64,000 nt of DNA from Robbsia andropogonis. GTDB taxonomy: Bacteria; Pseudomonadota; Gammaproteobacteria; Burkholderiales; Burkholderiaceae. A model generated the notes under the pieces. The model searched no databases. It was not told where the DNA came from and saw only the letters and a program-made list of their open reading frames with translations. Shown one piece after another: positions 27,897 through 39,634 of this stretch. Position 1 is the first letter of the stretch; the number at the start of each line of letters is the position of its first letter. The position numbers were made by a program, and so were the translations under genes. The stretch spans positions 1-64,000 of the forward strand of contig NZ_LAQU01000004.1 of NCBI RefSeq assembly GCF_000970345.1. The letters run 5' to 3'.

Positions 27897-29417
27897 ATGC
27901 GCGACAATGCGGCCATGCGCGATGCCCGCTCTCCTTCCTCGTCCCCCGCCCGCCAGACGGTCTCGTCCGCCGTCGGAAACTATCACGCCCTCGCTGCCTG
28001 GCTGGCGCTCCAACGCGGCGTGCATCGACGGCGTGCGCGCATGATCGTGGCCATCGTCGCCGCCGTGTTCGTGCATTTGTCGGTAATGGTGGCGTTACTT
28101 GCCGGGCTGCTCGGCCAGACGCACGGCCTCGAACCTGCCGCGAAAGCCCACGCGATCGTGGAACTGCTGCAGCCCACCCGCATTGCCCGAGACGGTCGCA
28201 GTGACCCACTCGGCACGCCGGACGAGACCCGGGATGCCGCAGCGGGTAACGCACGGAAATCATATGCTGCCGGGACATTCCAGCCTTTGCTGACGCCTCC
28301 ACCGCCTGTGCGGACACCGCCGATGCCGCCGCCTCGCCGCCCTGCGCCCCTCTCGTCGGACGCGCAAGCCCCAAGGCGGGGCAAGCATCATCTTGACGTG
28401 GCGTCCCCGGCGAAACCGGCGTCGGCCGTCGCCGGTGCGAGCGATATCCGGCGTCCACGATCCGCCGACGACATCGAAGCCACGGCCGCGCGACTCGCCC
28501 TCGCGGCAGGCGTTTCAGCCGCGAGCGTCGATGAGGCGCCCGTGGGCAACACACACGAACGCGTGACCAACGTCGACAGCGGAGCGCCAGTCCCTGCGTC
28601 CACGACGTTGACGACAGGCACGGCCGCCCCGGACCCAGGCACCGGCACCCCTGGTCCCGCGCAACAGGGCACGCGATTCGCGTTGATGCCGTCCTGCGAC
28701 CTGGTCTACGACACGTTCTACAACGGCGCGCAGAATCAAAGCGGCACATTGCACTGGCGCACGGACGGGCATCACTACACGCTACTGGTGTCGATGCCGG
28801 TGCCGTTCATCGGCACCTACAGTTATCGCAGCGAAGGCCATATCGATGACTACGGTCTGGCGCCAGATACGTATACGGAAACACGTGGACGTCGCGGCAC
28901 ATCGGTCTCTCGCTTCGTGCGCGACGACGGTAGTCCGCATGTTGCGTTCACGCGGACGCCAAATAATGTACCGCTCCCGGCCGGCGCGCAGGATCGCTTC
29001 AGCATGATCTTCCAACTGGCGAGCCTGGTGCGCGCCAATGCCTCGCTTTACCAGCCTGGGGTTACGCGCGCATTCGACGTGATTGACAGCGACAGCGCCG
29101 AGATCTGGCCGATTCAGACGATTGGCACCGACCAGACCATGATCGGCAATCGTCCCGTGGCGACATTGCACTTCATGCGGCTGCCGCGCAAGGAAGGAGA
29201 TAAGCGCCGGATCGACGTGTGGCTGGCACCGTCTATGAACTGGGTTCCGGTGCGGATCATGCAGACCGAGCCAAATGGGACACAAATCGAACTGCTGTTC
29301 CACGCCCGCCTGCCGCCGGCAGGCGCGTCCGATGATAGTGCGACGGACAATAACGCGGTATCCAATGGCGCGTACACCGCTGATCCGTCTACGTCCAGGG
29401 TGATCGACCGCCCGTGA
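27897..29417 (+). CDS. DUF3108 domain protein with TonB-like architecture
   Basis: The protein of about 506 residues has one N-terminal membrane helix (IVAIVAAVFVHLSVMVALLAG) after a short cytoplasmic part, then a Pro-rich stretch (PPPPVRTPPMPPP). A low-complexity linker leads to a C-terminal DUF3108 domain (DLVYDTFYNG, then RSEGHIDDYGL and RRIDVWLAPSMNWVPVRI). It would lie in the periplasm anchored to the inner membrane. Its function is unknown. A TTG at 27885 and an ATG at 27915 are alternative starts. Confidence 0.82.
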   Translation: MRDNAAMRDARSPSSSPARQTVSSAVGNYHALAAWLALQRGVHRRRARMIVAIVAAVFVHLSVMVALLAGLLGQTHGLEPAAKAHAIVELLQPTRIARDGRSDPLGTPDETRDAAAGNARKSYAAGTFQPLLTPPPPVRTPPMPPPRRPAPLSSDAQAPRRGKHHLDVASPAKPASAVAGASDIRRPRSADDIEATAARLALAAGVSAASVDEAPVGNTHERVTNVDSGAPVPASTTLTTGTAAPDPGTGTPGPAQQGTRFALMPSCDLVYDTFYNGAQNQSGTLHWRTDGHHYTLLVSMPVPFIGTYSYRSEGHIDDYGLAPDTYTETRGRRGTSVSRFVRDDGSPHVAFTRTPNNVPLPAGAQDRFSMIFQLASLVRANASLYQPGVTRAFDVIDSDSAEIWPIQTIGTDQTMIGNRPVATLHFMRLPRKEGDKRRIDVWLAPSMNWVPVRIMQTEPNGTQIELLFHARLPPAGASDDSATDNNAVSNGAYTADPSTSRVIDRP

Positions 29418-29818
29418 GCGGCCCACGATGTTATACTGGCACGACCCTTGCGACAGCAAGGTTGCTTTTCGTAGATATCGCCCCACCTTCAATCCATCGC
29501 TGGACACCGCTCCCGGTGGACGCGATGCGCGAACACAACATGTTGCAGGCCACATCTGCAAATGCGCGCTTTACGATCCACGGGAAATCAGCCAATCTGG
29601 AACCGGATGCACAATGACGGCGACGATGCCTGCCATTGCGGCGTCAGACGATGCAAAGCTTGTCCATACCGAGCTTTACCGTAGGAGCGGTGCCATCGTC
29701 CGGCGCCTATTTGCCCCTCTCCCACATGTTTCACCGGCATGGCAGGCCCGCATGGTCCACGCCTGAGCGTCCGCGACATCGGCTGTTCGTCTGGAGCAGG
29801 ACTCACTGGAGTGTCGCC
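29418..29818. other. Intergenic region with no supported gene
   Basis: About 400 bases lie between the DUF3108 and DUF3567 genes. A TATACT hexamer occurs near 29433, but no well-placed -35 partner is seen. The short frames here lack motifs. Confidence 0.4.
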
Positions 29819-30073
29819 ATGCAAATGATCTACAACAGCCCGAACTATTGCATCGTTGAATTTGCCGCCGAGGGCAGCTCCCGCCTAACGGCCGGCGGTT
29901 ACGAGATAGTCGACAAGAAGTTGCAGCGCGAATGGTTCATCGACGGTGTGCTGGCAATGCAGTTCCGGGAAAACGTGCAACGACTTATCGCGCAAGAACC
30001 ATCACTCGAGGAGGTCGACGACTTTCTCGGACAGTTCGACAGCCTGATGCTGCACCCCGTCATACTGCACTGA
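29819..30073 (+). CDS. DUF3567 domain-containing protein
   Basis: The 84-residue protein (MQMIYNSPNYCIVEF, then GGYEIVDKKLQREWFIDG) matches DUF3567, a small conserved protein of beta-proteobacteria of unknown function. The start has a GGAG site 8 bases upstream. In many Burkholderiales it lies near metH, as here. Confidence 0.85.
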   Translation: MQMIYNSPNYCIVEFAAEGSSRLTAGGYEIVDKKLQREWFIDGVLAMQFRENVQRLIAQEPSLEEVDDFLGQFDSLMLHPVILH

Positions 30074-30346
30074 CCACACGCCTCCTTCATCACGATGGTG
30101 GGACATCCCAGGGGCTAGGGGGCTAGCCACGCACTTCACCGCCTCCTTCCCCTTTTTCTATCAACACGCCGCGCCACCGGGAACGGCATGCGGGCCGCCG
30201 TCGCGCCGGGCATCGACAGTGCATGCCGGCTGCGCCCCCCACGCCCTTGATCGGCTAGAATCGTGTCTTTGTTAATGTGTCGGTCCTCATCGCTGCCAGG
30301 TTGCGCGCCGGATCGCCCGCACCACGGACCTTATCCTGCTCTCGTC

Positions 30347-31462
30347 ATGTCCACGTCTTCTCAGGCTAGCGCCTCCGCCCCCCCGCTGTCCTCGCCCGCC
30401 GCCGCGGGCCAACCGGCCATGCGCCCCTACACGCGCGGCGCGCAACTGCCCGGGTTGTTGGAAAAGCGCATCCTGATACTGGATGGCGCGATGGGGACGA
30501 TGATCCAGCGGTACAAGCTCGACGAGGCAGCTTATCGGGGTACACGTTTCGCTGATATCGCGCAGGATGTAAAGGGCAACAACGAGCTGCTGTCACTGAC
30601 GCAGCCGCATATCATCCGCGAGATCCACGACCAGTACCTGGCCGCCGGCGCCGATATCATCGAGACGAACACATTCGGTGCGACACGCGTGGCGCAAGAT
30701 GACTACAAGATGGAGGCGCTTGCGTACGAGATGAATGTCGCATCTGCCCGCCTCGCCCGGGAAGCATGCGATGCGGCGTCGACACCGGACAAGCCGCGTT
30801 TTGTGGCCGGTGCCATCGGCCCGACACCGAAGACCGCGAGCATTTCCCCCGATGTCAATGATCCGGGCGCGCGCAACGTCTCATTCGATGGACTGCGCGA
30901 GTCTTACTACGAACAGGCAAAGGCACTGCTGGAAGGGGGCTCCGACCTGTTCCTGGTGGAAACCATCTTCGATACGCTGAATGCCAAGGCGGCCCTCTTC
31001 GCGCTGGATCAGTTATTCGAGGACACCGGCGAGCGCCTCCCGATCATGATCTCGGGCACGGTCACCGATGCGTCCGGCCGTATCCTGTCCGGCCAGACCG
31101 TGGAAGCCTTCTGGAATTCGCTGCGCCATGCGCGTCCATTCACCTTCGGGTTGAATTGCGCACTCGGCGCCACGCTGATGCGGCCGTACATTGCCGAACT
31201 GGCGAAACTGTGCGATTGCGGCGTGTCCTGTTATCCGAACGCGGGCCTGCCCAATCCGATGAGCGATACCGGTTTTGACGAAACCCCGGACGTGACGTCG
31301 CGGCTCGTGAAGGAATTCGCGACATCGGGTCTGGTCAACATCGCGGGCGGCTGCTGCGGCACGACGCCCGACCATATCGCCGCCATCGCGCAGGCACTGA
31401 GCACGGTCGGGCCGCGCCGTTGGCCTTCGCAGTACCATCACAGCGACGCAGACGCCGCCTGA
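30347..31462 (+). CDS. metH: Methionine synthase, homocysteine-binding part (MetH N-terminal module)
   Basis: The 371-residue protein is the zinc homocysteine S-methyltransferase domain of B12-dependent methionine synthase: [11 protein letters not shown], then IIETNTFGA. The three zinc-ligand cysteines are in GLNCALG and GGCCGTT. In E. coli this domain is part of one 1227-residue MetH, whereas here it is a separate gene. The other modules follow 83 bases downstream. Together the two must form the complete enzyme. Confidence 0.95.
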   Translation: MSTSSQASASAPPLSSPAAAGQPAMRPYTRGAQLPGLLEKRILILDGAMGTMIQRYKLDEAAYRGTRFADIAQDVKGNNELLSLTQPHIIREIHDQYLAAGADIIETNTFGATRVAQDDYKMEALAYEMNVASARLAREACDAASTPDKPRFVAGAIGPTPKTASISPDVNDPGARNVSFDGLRESYYEQAKALLEGGSDLFLVETIFDTLNAKAALFALDQLFEDTGERLPIMISGTVTDASGRILSGQTVEAFWNSLRHARPFTFGLNCALGATLMRPYIAELAKLCDCGVSCYPNAGLPNPMSDTGFDETPDVTSRLVKEFATSGLVNIAGGCCGTTPDHIAAIAQALSTVGPRRWPSQYHHSDADAA

Positions 31463-31545
31463 CAGGCCATCGCGCCCTAGATAACCTTGCCGCGCCGGCG
31501 TCCGTGCCGCGCGCCGATCCCAATACAACGACCGACCGCTCCAGC

Positions 31546-34284
<2,739 letters not shown>

Positions 34285-34292
34285 GCCGCATG

Positions 34293-34320
34293 AAAAAAGC
34301 GGCCCGAAGGCCGCTTTTTT
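34293..34320. terminator. Rho-independent terminator, bidirectional
   Basis: Stem GCGGCC (34299-34304) and GGCCGC (34309-34314) enclose a CGAA tetraloop, with six A before and six T after. It follows the metH stop by 8 bases and can also stop the convergent DUF1840 transcript. Confidence 0.93.
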
Positions 34321-34417
34321 CATCGCTGGCATCACCGCGTGGCACGTTTTGCCACTGCTGGCGATCCCCTCTCGCGCGGTGCGCGTTCACCCTTGACCGC
34401 CAGGCGAATGCGGCACG

Positions 34418-34741
34418 TCATACCCCCCAGAGCACGTCGGCGTTTTTCTTGTGCGCCAGCCGCATCATGTCAAGCAACGGAAACGCGCGCTGTGCCAGAT
34501 GGACGGCATCGTGATGCAACGGATCGCCGCTCGCCGTGGCGTAGTGCGACTCATGCGCCGCATGCTTTGCCTTGTCGACCGCGATGGCCGATTCCAGGCG
34601 AGAGATGGCGCTGGACATCTCGTCGTGGTGGATGACACCCCGCACGCCCAAGGTCTTGCCCAACAGGCCGACCAGGTAATGCGCCAGATCTTCCGTCATC
34701 AACAATTCCGGCGCCGCAGGGGATTTGAAAGCTATCAACAT
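34418..34741 (-). CDS. DUF1840 domain-containing protein
   Basis: The 107-residue protein begins MLIAFKSPAAPELLM and matches DUF1840, a small conserved beta-proteobacterial protein of unknown function. A strong AAGGAGAGG ribosome-binding site decides the start at 34741; an upstream in-frame codon at 34798 lacks one. It lies between metH and argS, its usual place in this group. Confidence 0.85.
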   Translation of the reverse strand: MLIAFKSPAAPELLMTEDLAHYLVGLLGKTLGVRGVIHHDEMSSAISRLESAIAVDKAKHAAHESHYATASGDPLHHDAVHLAQRAFPLLDMMRLAHKKNADVLWGV

Positions 34742-35023
34742 GAGTCCTCTCCTTCGTTTTTTCTTTTCTACACTACCGCTTCCCCGTTCGCGAACCATGA
34801 CTCACCACGCCACGGCCGATCCCGCCCCCGGCATCCCAGAACAGGAAGCGCCTGGAGCCCATCATAGCACCTGCTAAAATCTCGCAACCGCGCGCTGTCT
34901 TTGCCGTAATCGTTACGTAAACATTGCGCCCACGTAGTCGGACCTCATCGCCGACCGTCGTTATATTTCGTAATGGAATCGTCGCCAACAGCCCACGCTA
35001 CCCGGCTTCACAGGACTCCAACA

Positions 35024-36838
35024 ATGCTGCCCGAACATTCACTTTTGCTTCAAAACATGCTGTCGCAAGCGACCGCGACCGTCGGTGGCGATGCCGCGTC
35101 GGCCGCGCACGACGCCGCCACGACAGTGCCCGCGTTTCACGCCCCGGCAATCGTCCTGGAACGACCCAAAGCGGCCGCGCACGGCGATATCGCCTGCAAT
35201 GTCGCCATGCAGATCGCCAAGCCGTTGCGCGCCAATCCGCGCCAGTTGGCGGAGCGCATCGTCGCCGCCGTCATGGCCGACCCGCGGGCCGAGAAGCTGC
35301 TGGCCAGCGCCGAGGTGGCTGGTCCCGGCTTCATCAATTTCCGGCTGGCCGACGGCGCGCGGCACGCGGTGGTGAACGCAGTCCTGCAATCGCCGGAGAC
35401 CTTCGGCCACAGCGACACCCATAACGGGGAGCGTGTCCTGCTCGAGTTTGTCTCGGCCAATCCCACGGGACCGTTGCATGTCGGCCATGGCCGACAGGCC
35501 GCCCTCGGGGATGCGCTTGCGAACTTGATGCAGACGCAAGGCTGGGACGTCTGGCGCGAGTTTTACTACAACGATGCCGGCGTGCAGATTCAGACGCTGG
35601 CGCTTTCAGTGCAGGCACGCGCACGAGGACTGAAGCCGGGTGATGCGCAATGGCCGGCGTCGGCCTATAACGGCGACTATATCGGCGACATCGCGCGGGA
35701 CTACGTAGCGCGTGCAACAGTGTCCGCGAAGGATGGCGACCCGGTAGAAGGCGCCGGTGACATCGAGGATCTGGAGTCCATTCGTCGGTTTGCCGTGGCT
35801 TACCTGCGGCATGAGCAGGATATCGACCTGCAGGCGTTTGGCGTGTCGTTCAATTGCTACTACCTGGAGTCGTCGCTCTATGCCGATGGCCGCGTGGACC
35901 GTACGGTAAAGCGTCTGGTCGACAGCGGCAAGACGTTCGAGGAAGGCGACGCCCTCTGGCTGCGCACGACCGACTACGGCGACGACAAAGATCGCGTGAT
36001 GCGCAAGACCGACGGCACGTACACCTATTTCCTGCCCGATGTCGCCTATCACGAGGCGAAGTGGGAGCGCGGCTTCACGAAGGTCATCAACATCCAGGGC
36101 TCCGACCATCACGGCACCATCGCCCGCGTGCGAGCGGGCCTGCAGGCGCTGGCGATCGGCATTCCTGAAGGCTATCCCGACTATGTGCTGCACAAGATGG
36201 TCACCGTGATGCGCAACGGCCAGGAAGTGAAGATCTCGAAGCGGGCCGGCAGCTATGTGACCGTGCGCGACCTGATCGAATGGTCGGGTGGCGTCGGCGT
36301 CGATGCCGACAAAGGCAGCGCGGGCATCACGGCGGACCAGGAGGTGATCCGCCGGGGCCGCGATGCGGTACGGTTCTTTCTGATTTCGCGGAAGGCGGAT
36401 ACCGAATTCGTGTTCGACGTGGATCTCGCGCTGAAGCAGAATGACGAGAATCCGGTGTATTACGTGCAGTACGCGCACGCCCGGATCAGCTCGATCCTGA
36501 CCACGTGGACCGAATCGGGAGGCGATGTGACCACGCTTTCCTCTCTGTCGCCGGCTGATCTGGCGCCGTTGAACAGCGACCGCGCCAAGGACCTGCTGCA
36601 ACGGCTCGCCGAATATCCGGATATGCTGAGCCGGGCCGCGGCGGATCTGGCGCCGCACGCGCTGGCGTTCTACCTGCGCGATCTGGCCGGCGATTTCCAT
36701 TCGTTCTACAACACAGATCGTGTATTGGTGGATGATACGACGGTCAAGCACGCGCGCCTTGCCTTGCTGGCAGCCACGCGTGTGGTACTGGCGAAGGGGC
36801 TCGCGGTGCTGGGCGTGTCGGCGCCGCAAAAGATGTAA
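35024..36838 (+). CDS. argS: Arginyl-tRNA synthetase
   Basis: The 604-residue class I synthetase charges tRNA-Arg. It has the N-terminal additional domain (ALERPK-like region), the HIGH-type motif [13 protein letters not shown], the [10 protein letters not shown] segment, the KMSKS-type loop VKISKRAG and the DALR anticodon-binding C-terminus ending in a hydrophobic LGV..PQKM. The start at 35024 has an AGGA site; a frame to 34973 extends further without similarity. It heads the argS-SPOR-dsbA-SDR run. Confidence 0.97.
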   Translation: MLPEHSLLLQNMLSQATATVGGDAASAAHDAATTVPAFHAPAIVLERPKAAAHGDIACNVAMQIAKPLRANPRQLAERIVAAVMADPRAEKLLASAEVAGPGFINFRLADGARHAVVNAVLQSPETFGHSDTHNGERVLLEFVSANPTGPLHVGHGRQAALGDALANLMQTQGWDVWREFYYNDAGVQIQTLALSVQARARGLKPGDAQWPASAYNGDYIGDIARDYVARATVSAKDGDPVEGAGDIEDLESIRRFAVAYLRHEQDIDLQAFGVSFNCYYLESSLYADGRVDRTVKRLVDSGKTFEEGDALWLRTTDYGDDKDRVMRKTDGTYTYFLPDVAYHEAKWERGFTKVINIQGSDHHGTIARVRAGLQALAIGIPEGYPDYVLHKMVTVMRNGQEVKISKRAGSYVTVRDLIEWSGGVGVDADKGSAGITADQEVIRRGRDAVRFFLISRKADTEFVFDVDLALKQNDENPVYYVQYAHARISSILTTWTESGGDVTTLSSLSPADLAPLNSDRAKDLLQRLAEYPDMLSRAAADLAPHALAFYLRDLAGDFHSFYNTDRVLVDDTTVKHARLALLAATRVVLAKGLAVLGVSAPQKM

Positions 36839-36920
36839 GGAACAGGGGCGGTGCGGGCAGTCCGCGCGCGAGGCGTGCACGACTGCCCGCACCGCTGGAT
36901 CAACACTGTAGGGATATCAG

Positions 36921-37634
36921 ATGGCAAGCAAGCAACGTCGGTCGCCCGCAAAGACGACCAAGCAGCATGGCGGCACCCTTCTGGGCGTGATACTCGGACT
37001 CATCGTCGGGCTGGCGATCGCCGTGGTGGTCGCACTGTACATTACACGTTCACCCACCCCGTTCGTGGCCAAAAACCAGCCGGCAGCCGGTGCCAGCGCC
37101 ACCAGCCCGGCGCTGCCCCCATCCGCGGCGCAACCTACCCCGCCGAACACGGCGCCGGGCCAACCGGCGAACCCCTCGACGGGTTTATTGGACGAGCCGA
37201 AAATCGTCGAGATGCCAAACGCACCGGCACCGTCGTCGACACCGGCCGGGCCAGCGCCATCGCAACAATCGCCTACCGTATGGGGGAGCGAGCCGCCGAA
37301 GCCGAATACGCCGGCCCAGCCCGCCACGCCCTCGCAACCAGCAGTCGCGCAGCAACCCGCGGCCCCGGCAACGCCCGAGACACCAGGGCAATCGAACACC
37401 GGCTATATGCTGCAGGTAGGCGCTTACCGTACCGCCGATGCGGCGCAACAGCAGCGCGCCAACCTGGCGATGCTGGGCCAGGAAGCCACCGTATCGAAGG
37501 GCGTCAGCGGCTCGACGACGTACTACCGCGTGCGCGTGGGTCCGTTCTCCACGCTGGATCAGGCGAACAAGGTGCGCCGCGCGTTGACGAACCAAGGCTT
37601 TGACACCACGGTGTTCCGCTTCAGCCAGCAGTGA
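36921..37634 (+). CDS. SPOR domain-containing protein (FtsN-like)
   Basis: The 237-residue protein has a short basic cytoplasmic head, one membrane helix (LLGVILGLIVGLAIAVVVALYI), a Pro/Ala/Gln-rich periplasmic linker and a C-terminal SPOR domain (YMLQVGAYRTADAAQQQR, then VRVGPFSTLDQANKVR). SPOR domains bind denuded septal peptidoglycan, so a role in cell division is likely. It follows argS by 82 bases. Confidence 0.92.
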   Translation: MASKQRRSPAKTTKQHGGTLLGVILGLIVGLAIAVVVALYITRSPTPFVAKNQPAAGASATSPALPPSAAQPTPPNTAPGQPANPSTGLLDEPKIVEMPNAPAPSSTPAGPAPSQQSPTVWGSEPPKPNTPAQPATPSQPAVAQQPAAPATPETPGQSNTGYMLQVGAYRTADAAQQQRANLAMLGQEATVSKGVSGSTTYYRVRVGPFSTLDQANKVRRALTNQGFDTTVFRFSQQ

Positions 37635-37653
37635 CACACGCAAACGCGTCGTT

Positions 37654-37677
37654 TCAGGCACGTTTAAGCGTGCCTGA
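37654..37677. repeat. Hairpin between SPOR gene and dsbA
   Basis: TCAGGCACG (37654-37662) and CGTGCCTGA (37669-37677) are perfect 9-bp arms around a 6-nt loop. No T-tract follows. A TATACT hexamer sits just downstream and could be a promoter element for dsbA. It may be an attenuator, a Rho-assisted terminator or an operator. Confidence 0.5.
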
Positions 37678-37764
37678 CTATACTCTGCGACGTTGCAGGA
37701 ACCGCCCAGCCTGGATTGCCGGCGGTGTTCGCCCTTCCCTTGATCAATTTGGAACTGGACTCAG

Positions 37765-38403
37765 ATGAAAAGACTTCTTGGCGCGTTGTTTCTGTCCATT
37801 GGACTGATCGCCAATGCCGCGCATGCGTCGCCGGATGCGCCGGTGCTGAACAAGGATTACTCGGTACTGTCGAAAGCACAGCCCGTGGATGCGCCTGCGG
37901 GCAAGATCGAAGTCATCGAATTTTTCTGGTACGGTTGTCCGCATTGCTTCGCGTTCGAACCGTTCATCGAGAAATGGGCCAAGGCGAAGGGCGATGACGT
38001 CGTGTTCCATCGCATCCCGGTAGCATTCAACGACCAGTTCAAGCCGCACTCGCTGATGTACCACGCACTGGTGGCGATGGGCCTCGAGTCGACGTTGACG
38101 CCGAAGGTTTTCGAGGAAATCCATGTCAAGAAGGACTACCTGCTGACGCCTGACGCGCAAGCAAAGTTCCTCGCGACGCAGGGCGTGGACCCGAAAAAGT
38201 ATCTGGCCACGTACAACTCGTTCTCGGTGCAATCGGCGTTGAAGCGTGACACCGACATGATGAACAGCTACCAGATAGAAGGGGTCCCGACTGTCGTGAT
38301 CCAGGGGAAATATGTGACCTCGCCGGCGCAGACGCAAAGCCTGGACGGCACGATCAAGGTCATGGACTGGCTTGATGCGCAAATTCGCGCCAAGAAGATG
38401 TAA
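37765..38403 (+). CDS. dsbA: Thiol:disulfide interchange protein DsbA
   Basis: The 212-residue protein has a signal peptide (to about NAAHA), a thioredoxin-like domain with active-site C58-P-H-C61 and the cis-Pro loop GVPTVVI. It introduces disulfide bonds into periplasmic proteins. The length and the Cys-Pro-His-Cys motif are normal. A membrane partner DsbB is not in the window. Confidence 0.96.
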   Translation: MKRLLGALFLSIGLIANAAHASPDAPVLNKDYSVLSKAQPVDAPAGKIEVIEFFWYGCPHCFAFEPFIEKWAKAKGDDVVFHRIPVAFNDQFKPHSLMYHALVAMGLESTLTPKVFEEIHVKKDYLLTPDAQAKFLATQGVDPKKYLATYNSFSVQSALKRDTDMMNSYQIEGVPTVVIQGKYVTSPAQTQSLDGTIKVMDWLDAQIRAKKM

Positions 38404-38535
38404 ACAACAACCGCGGGCATGGTCTGTCGGGCGGCGTCTTCCGACGGACGCACATCGTTCCATGCGGTTCCGCGTTTCACCCGCTCGAACAAGGGTAAGC
38501 TAGGCGGATCGTATTATTGATCCGCTGCTCCCTAT

Positions 38536-39456
38536 ATGAAAGTCTTCCTCACCGGTGCTTCGAGCGGGTTGGGATGGGCGCTGGCCGAGGAATTCGCTCG
38601 CCGGGCGCGCCACCACCCCCCTGTTTCTCCGTCCAACGCCGCCTCGCACGACGGATCGGCGTCAGAATACGCATCCCCCCTTGCCCCCGACGAAGGCGCA
38701 CAGCGCGCGGCGCAGTCCACCCGTTCGCCCGACGCCACCGGCGCGACGCATGCCGCAGTGCCCGACCGGACCGTCCTGGCGCTCGTTGCGCGCCGTGCCG
38801 ACCTCCTGGACGAATTCGCGCACACGCATCCGCACGTACAAGTGGTGCCGTATGTGCTCGACGTGACCGATACCGATGCGCTACGAGACGCCGCCGAAGA
38901 CTTCACCACCCGCTTCGGTCTGCCGGACATCGTTATCGCCAATGCCGGCATCAGCCAAGGATCGGTGACCGGCATGGGCGACCTCGACGCCTTTGCGCGG
39001 GTGATGGCCGTCAACTATCTCGGCATGGTGGCGACGTTCGAGCCTTTCGTCAGCCCGATGCGCCTGGCGCGCAGCGGAACGCTGGTCGGCATCGCCAGCG
39101 TGGCCGGGGTGCGCGGCCTGCCGGGCGCGGGCGCATACAGCGCCTCGAAAGCGGCGGCGCTGCGCTATCTCGAAAGCCTGCGCGTGGAATGCCGGCGTGC
39201 GGGCGTGGCGGTGGTGACCATTGCGCCAGGATATATTCGCACGCCGATGACCGATGGCAATCCTTATCCGATGCCTTTCCTGATGGCACCGGACGCCTTT
39301 GCTCGCGGCGCGGTGGACGCGATCCTGAAAAAACGCCGGTTCACCGTCCTGCCCTGGCCCATGCGGCTGGTGGCGATGGTGCTGCATATCCTGCCTCGCT
39401 GGCTCTACGATGCGGCGTTCGCACGCGCCCCCCACAAGCCCCGGGTACCGCGCTAA
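38536..39456 (+). CDS. SDR-family oxidoreductase
   Basis: The 306-residue protein has the Rossmann TGASSGLG motif at 6-13, the NAG block (IANAGIS), the catalytic Ser in GIASVAG and the YSASK catalytic Tyr/Lys. This is the classic short-chain dehydrogenase pattern. Substrate is unknown. An unusual 50-residue Ser/Ala/Pro/His-rich insert at about 26-77 separates the first helix from the second beta strand. It follows dsbA, a conserved order in Burkholderiaceae. Confidence 0.88.
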   Translation: MKVFLTGASSGLGWALAEEFARRARHHPPVSPSNAASHDGSASEYASPLAPDEGAQRAAQSTRSPDATGATHAAVPDRTVLALVARRADLLDEFAHTHPHVQVVPYVLDVTDTDALRDAAEDFTTRFGLPDIVIANAGISQGSVTGMGDLDAFARVMAVNYLGMVATFEPFVSPMRLARSGTLVGIASVAGVRGLPGAGAYSASKAAALRYLESLRVECRRAGVAVVTIAPGYIRTPMTDGNPYPMPFLMAPDAFARGAVDAILKKRRFTVLPWPMRLVAMVLHILPRWLYDAAFARAPHKPRVPR

Positions 39457-39634
39457 TCCATCTGGAGGAAATAAGACCGAAAGAGATAATCTTTCACGGC
39501 GGTTATAAAATCGTAAGACAATAAACGTCCGAGAGTGCCCCCTGCGCGTGACGCGCCAATGCGCGATGCGCCGCGCGAGGGCCAAGAACACCTTGTCCGG
39601 CACCATTACGTTTATCAATCGCTCTGGAGTCTGT

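Noticed and set aside
30074-30346. Possible SAM or SAH riboswitch upstream of metH
   Set aside because: I looked for the conserved cores of these motifs and could not recognise them; the gap shows only generic GC-rich sequence.
35606-36892. A 428-codon open frame on the minus strand
   Set aside because: Antisense to argS, with composition typical of a shadow frame.
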